From assembly GCA_964540755.1 (NCBI GenBank), contig CAZIOB010000137.1, positions 1-20,870 of the forward strand: a stretch of DNA of 20,870 nucleotides. Direction: 5' to 3'. Source of the stretch: JAAYJR01 sp964540755 (GTDB lineage: Bacteria > Bacteroidota > Bacteroidia > Bacteroidales > Prolixibacteraceae). Position 1 is the stretch's first letter. Each line of letters opens with the position of its first letter. The notes beneath the pieces are model-generated. The model searched no databases. It was not told the DNA's origin and saw only the letters and a program-made list of their open reading frames with translations. A program made the position numbers and the translations under genes. Below are positions 1-8,405 of this stretch, piece by piece.

Positions 1-2678
1 ATATCACCGGGCTGTTTCCAGTAATCGAGTGATGTATTGACATGGTTCCCATACCAGTTGTAACCATCAGACCTTAAATAACGGCCTTCATTCATGACAT
101 CAATTTTGTGACCAGCTTTCCAGTCAAAACTCCCGACAAAGGACAATCCCTTCCATGAAGCATTAAGATAACCTCCCCCGATGAATTTTGGTTCAGGGCT
201 GCCACAGTATATCTGGCGTGATTTGCTATAATTATTGGTCAATTTTCCTTCGTCATCATACCACAGCGCCTCCCCGTTCACAGGATTTACACCTGCATAA
301 TCGTGAAGCTTGAAAGTATAAAGGGAATAACCAACTTTATGAACCCTGTATGTACCGATCTCATCCTCCCCGGCAAGGTCAATAATTTCAGTCTTGTTAT
401 GTGCAAAGTTAGCGCCTAATACAATATTAAAATCACGTTGTTTCACAATATCGCCTGAAATACTCAGTTCCTGTCCGGTGTTAGTCATGCTGCCCACATT
501 GCGCATCAGGTTATCAAAACCGGTAGTCCATGAGAGGCGGTCTTCAAGCAGCATGTCCTCAGTAAATCTCTTATAGTAATCGAATGTGACATAAAGCCTG
601 TTAAAAAAGTTAAGGTCAAGGCCAAAGTTGTAAGTCCTGTTTACCTCCCAGGTAAGATCAGGGTTGCCAAGCTGGTCAGGAGCCATACCTGAAGATGCGT
701 TATATTCCCTGGTACCATAAACACCATACTGCAGATAGTTGTCAATCTGGTTATTACCGTTTATACCATAGCTGGCGCGAATTTTAGCCAGTTTAATCCA
801 TTCGACATTATTTTTCATGAAATTCTCTTCGTTCATATTCCATGATCCGCCGACTGACCAGAAGGTACCGTGCTTATGGTTTGAACCGAAACGGGAGCTT
901 CCGTCATAACGGATACTTGCCTGGAGATAATACTTTGAATCAAAATTGTAATCCAGAATTCCAAAGAATGATAACATTGTATATTCACCTTCATCATATC
1001 CTACCTGGTCATCAGCCTGTGTGGATGTTGTCGGATAAGGGATATCCAGGTTTATATTTGGTGATTCGGCATCGAGATAACTTTCTCTGTAACTCTGAGC
1101 TTCCTGTCCGACGAGCACGCTGTATATATGTTTGTTTAAAAATGAGTCATTATAACGGGCAGTATTGGACGTGGTAAGCAACATATGATCATATCTGCTG
1201 CTATATACAAAATCCTGTGTGTAACCTGTCACCTGTTGTCCGAACTGGCGTGCTTCACCCATTGTTAGTTCTGCCGAATTATTTGTTTTCAGTGTTAGCT
1301 GTTCAATCGGCTTATATTCCAGGTATCCTGTTCCGTATAGCCTGAACTGCTTATCCCACGATTCATTGGTCTTGGCAGAAAAAAGAGGGTTAATATCTAA
1401 ATTTTCAGGGATGTCTGTATTAAATGAGCCATCTTCGTTATACATTGGTGTCCAAGGCAATATGATCATAGATCCGAAGAAGGGGTTAAGATATGACAAA
1501 CCTCCTGTTGAAACATCTTCATTAACCATTCTTGAAAGCCCAACCTTGGATCCTATTTTAACTTTTTCATGTGCCTGAAAATCGTTATTGACACGAAAGT
1601 TTAATTTTTCATAATTATTGCCAATAACTATACCTTCGATATCTTCATAAGCAGCAGAGAAATAATTGGTTAACCTTTCAGTGCCTCCGCTTGCAGAAAG
1701 CTCATATTTTTGGGTTTTGCCATTGCGCAGGCCTGATTTTAGCCAGTTTGTCTGCGGCCCTGCCAGAAGTGATTTAGGGAAGTAGGTATTCCCGTATCCT
1801 GCAGGGTCATCAGGATTTTTTCCTGAATTTACCACTGCATCTCGCAGATATTGCCAAATCTCCTGACTGTTCATAGGCCTGTGATTATTGTCATTAGCCA
1901 GTTGGGACAAACCTGCCGAAGCACGGAAATTGATCTTAGCCTCTCCCGATCTACCCGATTTGGTAGTAACCAGGATAACACCGTTTGCTGCCCTGGAACC
2001 ATAGATAGACGCAGCGGCAGCATCTTTCAGAACAGTTATGGACTCTATGTCTGAAGGGTTAAGGGCATATAATGCATTTGATGTAGTACTGGCCATAGTC
2101 TGGTCGCCTGTCATAACAGGAATACCGTCAATTACATAAAGAGGCTCGTTCCCAGCATTTACCGAACTGGTCCCGCGGATACGAATTGAACTGTTACTTC
2201 CCGGTTGTCCACCCGAGGTAGTAACCATCAGTCCAGGTACTTTTCCGCTCAAGGCTTTGTCAATGCTAATGACCGGTGTTTCTGCAAGTTGAGCAGTTTC
2301 GACTTGTGTAGCCGAGCCGGTCTTAGCCTCCCTTGAAGTAGTTCCATAGGCTACTACGATCACCTCGTCCACACCTATGGTTTGCGATTCCATTACTACA
2401 TTCACAGTTTCCCTGCCAACAATGGATACCTCCTGTGTCGCCATTCCAACAAATGAAAAAATGAGCGCCTGTGCATCTTCAGGTACCTGCAGGGTAAAGT
2501 TACCGTCTATGTCAGATACCGTTCCCAGCGTGGTGCCTTTCACAGCTATCGATACTCCGGGGATCGGCGCGTCGTCCTCAGCGGATGTAACCTTTCCGGT
2601 AATCACCCTGGTCTGGGCATGGACTGCCAAAAATCCCATGAAAAGGAGAATCGAGAAAAAAAATGCAATCTTTTTCAT
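1..2678 (-). CDS. SusC/RagA-family TonB-dependent outer-membrane receptor (3' end outside window)
   Basis: Reading the minus strand from ATG at 2678 gives an uninterrupted frame of about 892 codons that leaves the window at position 1, so the C-terminus is missing. The first 22 residues are a signal peptide (MKKIAFFFSILLFMGFLAVHAQ). A carboxypeptidase-regulatory-like domain follows at about residues 25-105 (VITGKVTSAEDDAPIPGVSI, DGNFTLQVP), then the SusC TonB-contact segment (DEVIVVAYGTTSREAKTGSA) and a plug domain with PGSNSSIRIRGTSSVNAGN, PLYVIDGIPV and SIYGSRAANGVILVTTK. The rest is aromatic-rich strand sequence of a 22-stranded barrel. There is no N-terminal STN domain, so nothing suggests a FecR/anti-sigma relay. 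The family imports oligosaccharides, or sometimes peptides, across the outer membrane with a SusD lipoprotein; a susD gene would be expected just downstream, beyond the left edge. The substrate cannot be read from the sequence. Confidence 0.96.
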   Translation of the reverse strand, partial: MKKIAFFFSILLFMGFLAVHAQTRVITGKVTSAEDDAPIPGVSIAVKGTTLGTVSDIDGNFTLQVPEDAQALIFSFVGMATQEVSIVGRETVNVVMESQTIGVDEVIVVAYGTTSREAKTGSATQVETAQLAETPVISIDKALSGKVPGLMVTTSGGQPGSNSSIRIRGTSSVNAGNEPLYVIDGIPVMTGDQTMASTTSNALYALNPSDIESITVLKDAAAASIYGSRAANGVILVTTKSGRSGEAKINFRASAGLSQLANDNNHRPMNSQEIWQYLRDAVVNSGKNPDDPAGYGNTYFPKSLLAGPQTNWLKSGLRNGKTQKYELSASGGTERLTNYFSAAYEDIEGIVIGNNYEKLNFRVNNDFQAHEKVKIGSKVGLSRMVNEDVSTGGLSYLNPFFGSMIILPWTPMYNEDGSFNTDIPENLDINPLFSAKTNESWDKQFRLYGTGYLEYKPIEQLTLKTNNSAELTMGEARQFGQQVTGYTQDFVYSSRYDHMLLTTSNTARYNDSFLNKHIYSVLVGQEAQSYRESYLDAESPNINLDIPYPTTSTQADDQVGYDEGEYTMLSFFGILDYNFDSKYYLQASIRYDGSSRFGSNHKHGTFWSVGGSWNMNEENFMKNNVEWIKLAKIRASYGINGNNQIDNYLQYGVYGTREYNASSGMAPDQLGNPDLTWEVNRTYNFGLDLNFFNRLYVTFDYYKRFTEDMLLEDRLSWTTGFDNLMRNVGSMTNTGQELSISGDIVKQRDFNIVLGANFAHNKTEIIDLAGEDEIGTYRVHKVGYSLYTFKLHDYAGVNPVNGEALWYDDEGKLTNNYSKSRQIYCGSPEPKFIGGGYLNASWKGLSFVGSFDWKAGHKIDVMNEGRYLRSDGYNWYGNHVNTSLDYWKQPGD

Positions 2679-3057
2679 AGAAACAATATTAAATTATTAA
2701 TTAAACAGCTATAAAAAAATTAATTGTAAACTTTATGCCACGTTTATTTTTTTAAGAAGAACCAGCACTCCCCCAAGTGCAGCTTTTAAATGAATGATAA
2801 CAACAATATTAAAAATTCCTTAAATAATCAACCCAAACGTTAAAAATTATTAAGAAAGCAAATAAAAAAAAAAGAATTGAAATAAAAAACGATTCTATCA
2901 AATATTTTAATTTCAAAGTCTTAATTTATTACTTAAATCAAAAAAAACTTAGTCAATTACTTATCGAAACTTAATAAACTCCATATTTTGATGGCCTTTT
3001 ACTTAATTTAAATACTTATGTCCCGATTAAGTATCAATTTTCAAATAATACCTGTTT
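2679..3057. other. AT-rich intergenic leader between rsmI and the susC-like gene
   Basis: This 379-bp gap holds no credible ORF. It is very AT-rich. On the minus strand a 5-bp hairpin (GCACT at 2765-2769 pairing with AGTGC at 2776-2780, loop of six) would lie in the leader of the susC-like gene. A weaker AU hairpin (3013-3018 with 3028-3033) lies just after rsmI and could help end that transcript. The 12-mer AACAATATTAAA occurs twice (2682-2693, 2802-2813), which may be chance at this composition. I found no exact TAnnTTTG box on the minus strand; the nearest is TAACGTTTG (2834-2842), one base too long in its spacer. Confidence 0.4.
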
Positions 3058-3741
3058 TTACTTTAACAACCCCTCTACAACGATTACTATCTCTCCCTTA
3101 GGAGGATTCTCAGCGTAATAATTATGAAGTTCTGCAAGGGTACCCCGCTTTTTTTCTTCAAATATTTTGCTTAATTCGCGGCACACACATGCTCGTCTCT
3201 CATATCCGAAGAATTCTGTAAATTGTTGTAAAGTCTTCACCAGCCTGAAAGGGGATTCATAGAATATCATTGTCCGTGTCTCATAAGAAAGCTGCTGCAA
3301 AAGTTTTTGCCTCCCTTTTTTCCTGGGAATGAATCCTTCAAATACAAACCGTTCAGCACTTAATCCCGAAACTGCCAAAGCGGGTATTAATGCTGTCGGG
3401 CCGGGAAGGCATTCTACAGCTATTCCCTTTTCCACACATTCCCTTACGAGTAAAAACCCCGGATCTGAAATAGCGGGTGTCCCTGCATCAGTAATCAGGG
3501 CAATCATCTGTCCCTGTTCTAACTTTTCCGTAATATTCTGAACAGATCTATGCTCATTAAATTTATGATGTGGCATCAATTTTTTGTCAATCCCCAGGTG
3601 ACACATTAATTTGGAAGAAACCCGGGTATCTTCAGCCAGGATTATATCAGCCCGCTTTAACACATCAACTGCCCTGATGGTAATGTCATCAAGATTGCCT
3701 ATTGGTGTAGGCACCAATATAAGTTTTCCGGGATTATCCAT
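3058..3741 (-). CDS. rsmI: 16S rRNA (cytidine-1402 2'-O)-methyltransferase RsmI
   Basis: The 227-residue product has the tetrapyrrole-methylase fold motifs of RsmI: LVPTPIGNLDDI (9-20), LAEDTR (35-40), ITDAGTPAISDPG (83-95), LPGPTA (112-117) and FEGFIPRKKGR (134-144). RsmI uses S-adenosylmethionine to 2'-O-methylate C1402 in the decoding centre of 16S rRNA and acts in the cytoplasm. The protein is shorter than the E. coli enzyme (about 286 residues) because the C-terminal extension is absent; shorter forms are, as far as I recall, usual in Bacteroidota. The ATG at 3741 leads directly into the conserved N-terminal glycine-rich motif, so the start is well placed. It lies 96 bp downstream of the 253-aa gene on the same strand, so the two could be co-transcribed. 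No defect is visible. Confidence 0.97.
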   Translation of the reverse strand: MDNPGKLILVPTPIGNLDDITIRAVDVLKRADIILAEDTRVSSKLMCHLGIDKKLMPHHKFNEHRSVQNITEKLEQGQMIALITDAGTPAISDPGFLLVRECVEKGIAVECLPGPTALIPALAVSGLSAERFVFEGFIPRKKGRQKLLQQLSYETRTMIFYESPFRLVKTLQQFTEFFGYERRACVCRELSKIFEEKKRGTLAELHNYYAENPPKGEIVIVVEGLLK

Positions 3742-3837
3742 TTAATAAATAAGGTTACTGAATTCACAAATATTACGCGACTGGCTGTATCATAAATCAT
3801 TATTTAAAAATGCCGATCAATTTATACCTTTAAAGTA

Positions 3838-4599
3838 TTATTCTGACGGGCTATGAAACCTGCGCCTGACCAGATTAACAAATTTCAGGCTTGTTTCCGT
3901 TTTTGTCCATTTAAAATTTTTTCTGAGATGCTCAACTGCCTCTTTAATATTATTCATTGAATCAAGTACCTCCACAGTATTCAAAAACTTTCGGGCATCA
4001 TTATCAAATAATTCACGGATATACTGAAACCTGTCGTTGATCCCGATGGCAGCCCGAATACTGCTGACAGGCCGGTTTGATAATTTAAACTCCAGCTTAT
4101 GCTGATCAGTGATAATATCATTTACTGACTTCCCTTTCAAAAAACTATCTCCTAACCGGGAGCCTGCCCCCGGCTCCTCCATCAGCATCTCATCGTCATT
4201 TTCATCTTCTTTCTTTTCACCAGTGCCTGCCGGTTTCGAAGCTAAACTTCCACTTTCATATTTACCCTCCTTGTTCTCCTGTTCGTGAGCCATTCCGTCC
4301 TTTCCTTCCATTTGCTTTCCCTGCTTATCAGATAATATTTCCTGGTTATCGTCTCTCTCCGATCCACCTTCAATTTCCCTGAACCTCTCTTTTTCCGCGG
4401 ACTTCGATGCAATTTCAGCAATGCCACTATTTTTATTATCATCAAGCAACCCTGCCAACTGAGCCAACCCTTTTGCCCGGGTATGTATAAACTCCATTTC
4501 AAGCGGGTCAAAAGTCCCTTTATGTTTCACTTCAGAAATAAGCTCCTCGAGTTCAGTCATATCCTTTAATAAAATTTTTATAAGTTTTTTAGTTTCCAT
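3838..4599 (-). CDS. Charged protein of unknown function with a structured C-terminal segment
   Basis: I do not recognise a named family for this 253-residue product. Three parts can be seen. Residues 1-58 are a predicted helical segment (METKKLIKILLKDMTELEELISEV). Residues about 60-148 are low-complexity and rich in E, K, D, G and S, and are probably disordered. Residues about 150-253 look folded and conserved (LGDSFLKGKSVNDIITDQ, IRAAIGINDRFQYIRELF, FHSPSE at the end). The segment around IGINDRFQYIRELF resembles conserved hypothetical proteins I associate with Bacteroidota, but I cannot name one. There is no signal peptide or membrane segment, so it is likely cytoplasmic. The gene is divergent from murF-alr across 133 bp and sits upstream of rsmI on the same strand. 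Real coding status is supported by length, start context and neighbour spacing. Confidence 0.8.
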   Translation of the reverse strand: METKKLIKILLKDMTELEELISEVKHKGTFDPLEMEFIHTRAKGLAQLAGLLDDNKNSGIAEIASKSAEKERFREIEGGSERDDNQEILSDKQGKQMEGKDGMAHEQENKEGKYESGSLASKPAGTGEKKEDENDDEMLMEEPGAGSRLGDSFLKGKSVNDIITDQHKLEFKLSNRPVSSIRAAIGINDRFQYIRELFDNDARKFLNTVEVLDSMNNIKEAVEHLRKNFKWTKTETSLKFVNLVRRRFHSPSE

Positions 4600-4699
4600 T
4601 ATTTACCGGGCTATTATTTTTTAACTTAATTTTTGTAAAAGTACTAATTTTAATCACTTATTCATCTGACACAGGTTCTTTATTATAGGAAGACTTTTG

Positions 4700-4707
4700 T
4701 AATTTTG
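4700..4707 (+). promoter_or_regulatory. Candidate -7 promoter box for murF-alr
   Basis: TAATTTTG fits the Bacteroidota -7 consensus TAnnTTTG and would place the transcript start about 19 bp before the ATG at 4733. No clear TTTG -33 element is seen at the usual distance; TTCT near 4676 is the nearest. The match is short, and in AT-rich DNA it could be chance. Confidence 0.45.
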
Positions 4708-4732
4708 ACAACATAAACCTTATAAAAAGACA

Positions 4733-7204
4733 ATGATTGAATTCACCTTACAAAAGATAGCCGGAATAACAAATGGGAAACTGTTTTTACCTGAAGGATT
4801 TGAAAAAATAAAAATAAATCAGCTGGTCACTGACAGCCGTAGTTTCTTTAATGCTGAAAATTCTATATTCTTTGCTCTTGCAGGCCCCGTAAATGACGGC
4901 CACTATTATATCCCGGACCTGATAAACAGAGGAATTAAAGCTTTCGTGGTTTCAAAAAAAGATATGATTGTACCCCATGCTGCATTTCTCATGGTAAATG
5001 ATACGACAAAAGCTTTACAACAGCTGGCAGCATATAACAGAGACCTGTTTAACTATCCGGTTATCGGTATTACCGGCAGCAATGGAAAAACAATTATTAA
5101 AGAATGGCTGCATGAATTGCTTTCAACAGAATACAGGATTGTCCGCAGTCCTAAAAGCTACAATTCCCAAATTGGCGTTCCTCTCTCTGTTTTACTTATG
5201 AATAACCGGTTTAACCTGGGGATTTTCGAGGCGGGGATATCTCAGCCGGGGGAGATGCAGCGCCTTACTTCAATAATAAAACCTGACATCGGTATCCTCA
5301 CAAATATTGGCGACGCTCATCAGGAAAATTTCAAAACCAGACATCAAAAAACAGAAGAAAAATTACAGTTGTTCAAAGGTGCTAAAAAGTTGATATTTCG
5401 AGTGGATGATAAGCCTGTTGCAAAAATTATCGCAAAATTCTGCCATAAACACGGAATAGAAGAGTTAAGCTGGACACTGCAGGAAGACAGGGCTCTTATT
5501 CGCTTTGACAAAACAGCCGACAACGGGATTACCAGAATCAATTCATATTATAAAGGTTATAAGTACCAGTTTTCAATACCTTATACAGATGATTCGGCAA
5601 TTGAAAATGCATGTCATTGTTTTACCACCGTAACGGCATTAACAGGTTCTCCCCAAAAAATATTACATCTCTTTGAAGATTTGTCACCCGTGGCTATGCG
5701 GCTTGAAATAAAGCAGGGAGTGAATAATTGCCTTCTTATAAATGATTATTACAATTCTGATTTAGCCTCACTAACTATTGCCATGAAGGTATTACATCAG
5801 CAGTCTAAAAAAAGTCATCTAAAAAAACAGTTAATACTTTCTGATATCAGGCAGACCGGCATTCCCGGCCATGATCTTTACAAACAGGTTAACCAGCTCA
5901 CAGAACAGTGGGGAATAGATGAAATTACGGGAATAGGGCCGGAAATAACCAGCTGTTCCAATTCATTTTCAGTAAAAAAATCCTTTTACCCGGACACTGA
6001 AACTTTCATAAAAAAAGTTCCCCGCAATAATTTTACTGATTCCGTCATCCTGATCAAAGGAGCACGTGCATTTAAATTTGAAAAGATCTCCTCTTTCCTT
6101 CAACAAAAAGCTAACCAGACTGTTTTGGAGATCAACATGAATGCCCTTGTGAATAATCTTAATATTTTCCGGGGGCTGCTCCGCCCCGAAACAAAAATAA
6201 TGGTCATGGTAAAAGCATTCTCCTATGGAAGCGGGGATGTCGAGATAGCCAAATTACTGCAATATCAAAACGTAGATTATCTTGCTGTTGCTGTTGCTGA
6301 CGAAGGAGTTGAGCTTCGCGAGGCAGGTATTAAAACTCCTGTAATAGTTATGAATCCGGAAGAGAACAGCTTCCGTAATATGATACATTATTATCTTGAA
6401 CCCAATATTTACAGTCTGGAGCTTCTAAGAAAATTCAGCAAGGATATTGCCCTTAACGGACAGAATGAATTCCCCGTCCATTTAAAGATAGATACCGGCA
6501 TGAACCGGCTGGGTTTTAAAACGGACAAAGAGATAGAAATGGTGTTGGTGGAGTTATCTTCAGACAGGTATCTGAAAATAAAATCTGTATTCTCACACCT
6601 TGCGGCAAGTGATGATCAATCCTTTGATGAGTTCACAATGCGGCAGATAGAAAGATTTAATTATGTTTCTGAATGGATTACAGGTTTGTATCCATACAAA
6701 ATTGACCGTCACATTTTAAATTCATCCGGTATTGAACGTTTTCCCGGATACCAGTATGATATGGTGAGGTTGGGGATTGGCCTTTACGGAATCTCAGTTA
6801 CAGGATTGCCTCTGCAAAGTATCGGTACATTTAAAAGCACAGTTTCACAGGTTAAAAAAGTAAGCAAAGGTGAAACTATAGGATATGGAAGAGCCGGCGT
6901 TATAAACCATGATGCTGAAATTGCTGTCATACCTGCAGGTTATGCTGACGGCCTTGACCGTAAACTCGGCAATGGAAATGGAGAAGCATTTGTTAAGGGC
7001 CGTCGCGTGCCCATTGTGGGTAATATTTGTATGGATATGCTGATGCTCGATGTTACCGGGTTAAATGTAATGCCGGAAGATGAGGTTGAATTTTTCGGCC
7101 AAAGTATTCCGGTATCCGATGTGGCAAAAAAAGCAGGTACCATTCCGTATGAAATTTTAACAGGTATCTCACAACGGGTAAAGAGGGTATATCTTTATGA
7201 GTAA
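4733..7204 (+). CDS. murF-alr: Bifunctional UDP-MurNAc-tripeptide:D-Ala-D-Ala ligase / alanine racemase (MurF-Alr fusion)
   Basis: This 823-residue protein joins two cytoplasmic steps of peptidoglycan precursor synthesis. Residues 1 to about 455 are MurF, which adds D-Ala-D-Ala to the UDP-MurNAc tripeptide using ATP: ATP loop TGSNGKT (114-120), the MurF signature RSPKSYNSQIGVPLSVLLM beginning at 138, and NDYYNSDLAS. Residues from about 460 on are a PLP-dependent alanine racemase that makes D-Ala: PLP lysine K494 in MVMVKAFSYGSG, KIDTGMNRLGF, catalytic tyrosine Y718 in GETIGYGRAG, and GNICMDMLMLDVTG. The C-terminal motif reads TGISQRVKRVY, with Q where many racemases have Y in the ISYRVPR motif. 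This fusion is standard in Bacteroidota. The ATG at 4733 starts exactly at the Mur ligase N-terminus. Both halves look complete and active. Confidence 0.97.
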   Translation: MIEFTLQKIAGITNGKLFLPEGFEKIKINQLVTDSRSFFNAENSIFFALAGPVNDGHYYIPDLINRGIKAFVVSKKDMIVPHAAFLMVNDTTKALQQLAAYNRDLFNYPVIGITGSNGKTIIKEWLHELLSTEYRIVRSPKSYNSQIGVPLSVLLMNNRFNLGIFEAGISQPGEMQRLTSIIKPDIGILTNIGDAHQENFKTRHQKTEEKLQLFKGAKKLIFRVDDKPVAKIIAKFCHKHGIEELSWTLQEDRALIRFDKTADNGITRINSYYKGYKYQFSIPYTDDSAIENACHCFTTVTALTGSPQKILHLFEDLSPVAMRLEIKQGVNNCLLINDYYNSDLASLTIAMKVLHQQSKKSHLKKQLILSDIRQTGIPGHDLYKQVNQLTEQWGIDEITGIGPEITSCSNSFSVKKSFYPDTETFIKKVPRNNFTDSVILIKGARAFKFEKISSFLQQKANQTVLEINMNALVNNLNIFRGLLRPETKIMVMVKAFSYGSGDVEIAKLLQYQNVDYLAVAVADEGVELREAGIKTPVIVMNPEENSFRNMIHYYLEPNIYSLELLRKFSKDIALNGQNEFPVHLKIDTGMNRLGFKTDKEIEMVLVELSSDRYLKIKSVFSHLAASDDQSFDEFTMRQIERFNYVSEWITGLYPYKIDRHILNSSGIERFPGYQYDMVRLGIGLYGISVTGLPLQSIGTFKSTVSQVKKVSKGETIGYGRAGVINHDAEIAVIPAGYADGLDRKLGNGNGEAFVKGRRVPIVGNICMDMLMLDVTGLNVMPEDEVEFFGQSIPVSDVAKKAGTIPYEILTGISQRVKRVYLYE

Positions 7205-7264
7205 TCCGATTTGAGTTTTTTTAAAACTACTTCTGCTGCAGGTAAAGAGAGTATATCTTTAGGA
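7177..7264 (+). repeat. Duplicated 24-bp end of murF-alr
   Basis: The last sense codons of murF-alr (7177-7200, encoding VKRVYLYE) recur downstream at 7241-7264 with 22 of 24 bases identical (one G/A and one T/G difference). In the second copy the same frame would read VKRVYL and then a TAG stop. The copies are 64 bp apart. This looks like the trace of a small local duplication at the gene end. Confidence 0.7.
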
Positions 7265-7508
7265 ATGATCTCCTGTTTTTTAATCACAAAATTTGAATAC
7301 ACAATAAAAAGTATATTTCATCATCAAATTTCAATAAAAAGTAGCTAAGCAGATATTTAAAAAAATGAAATATAAACATTTACATTTATATTTAAATTTT
7401 CAGACTTTTCGGTACAAGCTCAAAATTTTATAAACTCTGATAAAATCCAAAATTTTAAGTTGCTTTTTTAGTGTGGTATTATATCAGTTTTAAAAGAAAA
7501 CACTCCTG
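7205..7508. other. Intergenic region between convergent murF-alr and the crp-like gene
   Basis: About 300 bp of AT-rich DNA without a credible gene. It holds the second copy of the murF-alr end repeat (7241-7264) and an AT-only hairpin (AGTTTT at 7214-7219 with AAAACT at 7223-7228) just after the murF-alr stop. That hairpin has too little GC to call a convincing intrinsic terminator. I see nothing else. Confidence 0.5.
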
Positions 7509-8210
7509 CTAACCGAGCTTACTTATCCGGTCAAGTCGTCCTGAGTCAAGTATTTTAATCTTTCTCCCTTCGATAGATATTACACCTTCATTGGCAAAAT
7601 TGGACAACGTCCGTATGGCATTGGAGGTTGTCATATTGGAAAGATTGGCAATATCTTCACGTGAAAGATATACCTTAAGGGTAACTCCGTCGTTTTCTAA
7701 TCCATATTTTTCTTTAAGAATAATAAGAGACTCAGCAAGCCTGCCCCGAATATGTTTTTGCGTCAGAGAAAGAATTCTGCAATGAGAAAAACATAAATCC
7801 TTTGATAATTTATTTATTATATGTTTCGAAAAAAGGTGATTTTTAAGTGCTGTATCAGTAATAAAATGACTGTTAACTGAACAAACGACAGATTCCTCAA
7901 GGGTAACGGCAGTGGCTATATGATTATCATCTGCAAAAAGTGACCTGTATCCGAAAATTTCCATTGATTTGACCATCCGTATTATCTGCTCACGGCCGCC
8001 AATCCCTTCCTTAAAGATTTTTATCTTTCCATTTACAAGCATTAAAAAAGCAGCCGGCTTTTCCCCTTCATTAAATACAATCTCATTCTTCTTAAACCGG
8101 ATAAAAGAAATATGTTTTTCCAGGTTCTCTTTTTCTTCTTTGGTTAAAAGATAAAATACAGACCTGGGATTATCGATAATATCCTTAATATCCGGATCTC
8201 TGTTTAGCAT
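7509..8210 (-). CDS. Crp/Fnr-family transcriptional regulator
   Basis: The 233-residue product has the two-domain layout of Crp/Fnr regulators. Residues about 18-130 are a cyclic-nucleotide-binding-type beta-roll (RFKKNEIVFNEGEKPAAFLMLVNGKIKIF, EIFGYRSLF). A dimerisation helix with ISRL-like character follows (HCRILSLTQKHIRGRLAESLI), then a winged helix-turn-helix at about 183-222 (SREDIANLSNMTTSNAIRTLSNFANEGVI). There is no cysteine cluster of the FNR iron-sulfur type: the cysteines present (C110, C140, C144) do not form the N-terminal pattern. The ligand therefore remains unknown, and the usual arginine/serine cAMP pocket of E. coli CRP is not clear. It is divergent from the peptide transporter at 8406, so control of that gene, of itself or of both is plausible but not shown. 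Confidence 0.93.
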   Translation of the reverse strand: MLNRDPDIKDIIDNPRSVFYLLTKEEKENLEKHISFIRFKKNEIVFNEGEKPAAFLMLVNGKIKIFKEGIGGREQIIRMVKSMEIFGYRSLFADDNHIATAVTLEESVVCSVNSHFITDTALKNHLFSKHIINKLSKDLCFSHCRILSLTQKHIRGRLAESLIILKEKYGLENDGVTLKVYLSREDIANLSNMTTSNAIRTLSNFANEGVISIEGRKIKILDSGRLDRISKLG

Positions 8211-8237
8211 AACCTTTATGCGTATGTTTTACAGCAT

Positions 8238-8245
8238 CAAAGTTA
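8238..8245 (-). promoter_or_regulatory. Candidate -7 promoter box for the crp-like gene
   Basis: Read on the minus strand this is TAACTTTG, an exact TAnnTTTG match ending 28 bp before the ATG at 8210, which would give a leader of about 20 bases. No good -33 element is seen at 19-21 bp spacing, so this remains a motif-only call. Confidence 0.45.
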
Positions 8246-8343
8246 TTAATTTTATCAAATTTGCCTATTATTTTAAAATTATTTTAAACAGCAATGACAA
8301 ATACTTTTTCAACAGAACATGCTATCAGATAATGTTCAACATC

Positions 8344-8371
8344 AAAAGATTTTTATATTTGCAAATCTTTT
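8344..8371. promoter_or_regulatory. Inverted-repeat operator candidate enclosing the -7 box of the peptide transporter
   Basis: AAAAGATTT (8344-8352) and AAATCTTTT (8363-8371) are a perfect 9-bp inverted repeat around a 10-bp spacer. The spacer region contains TATATTTG (8354-8361), an exact TAnnTTTG -7 box on the plus strand. Transcription would start near 8368 and the transporter ATG is at 8406. A dimeric regulator bound here would cover the promoter. The divergent Crp-like protein is the obvious candidate, although the arms do not match the classic TGTGA or TTGAT half-sites. Confidence 0.5.
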
Positions 8372-8405
8372 ATATTGTAGAATTTACTAATCAAAAAATA
8401 ATAAT

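Noticed and set aside
1..2700. Several plus-strand open frames of 60-111 codons
   Set aside because: They lie opposite the long, fully open susC-like reading frame, which has clear family motifs throughout.
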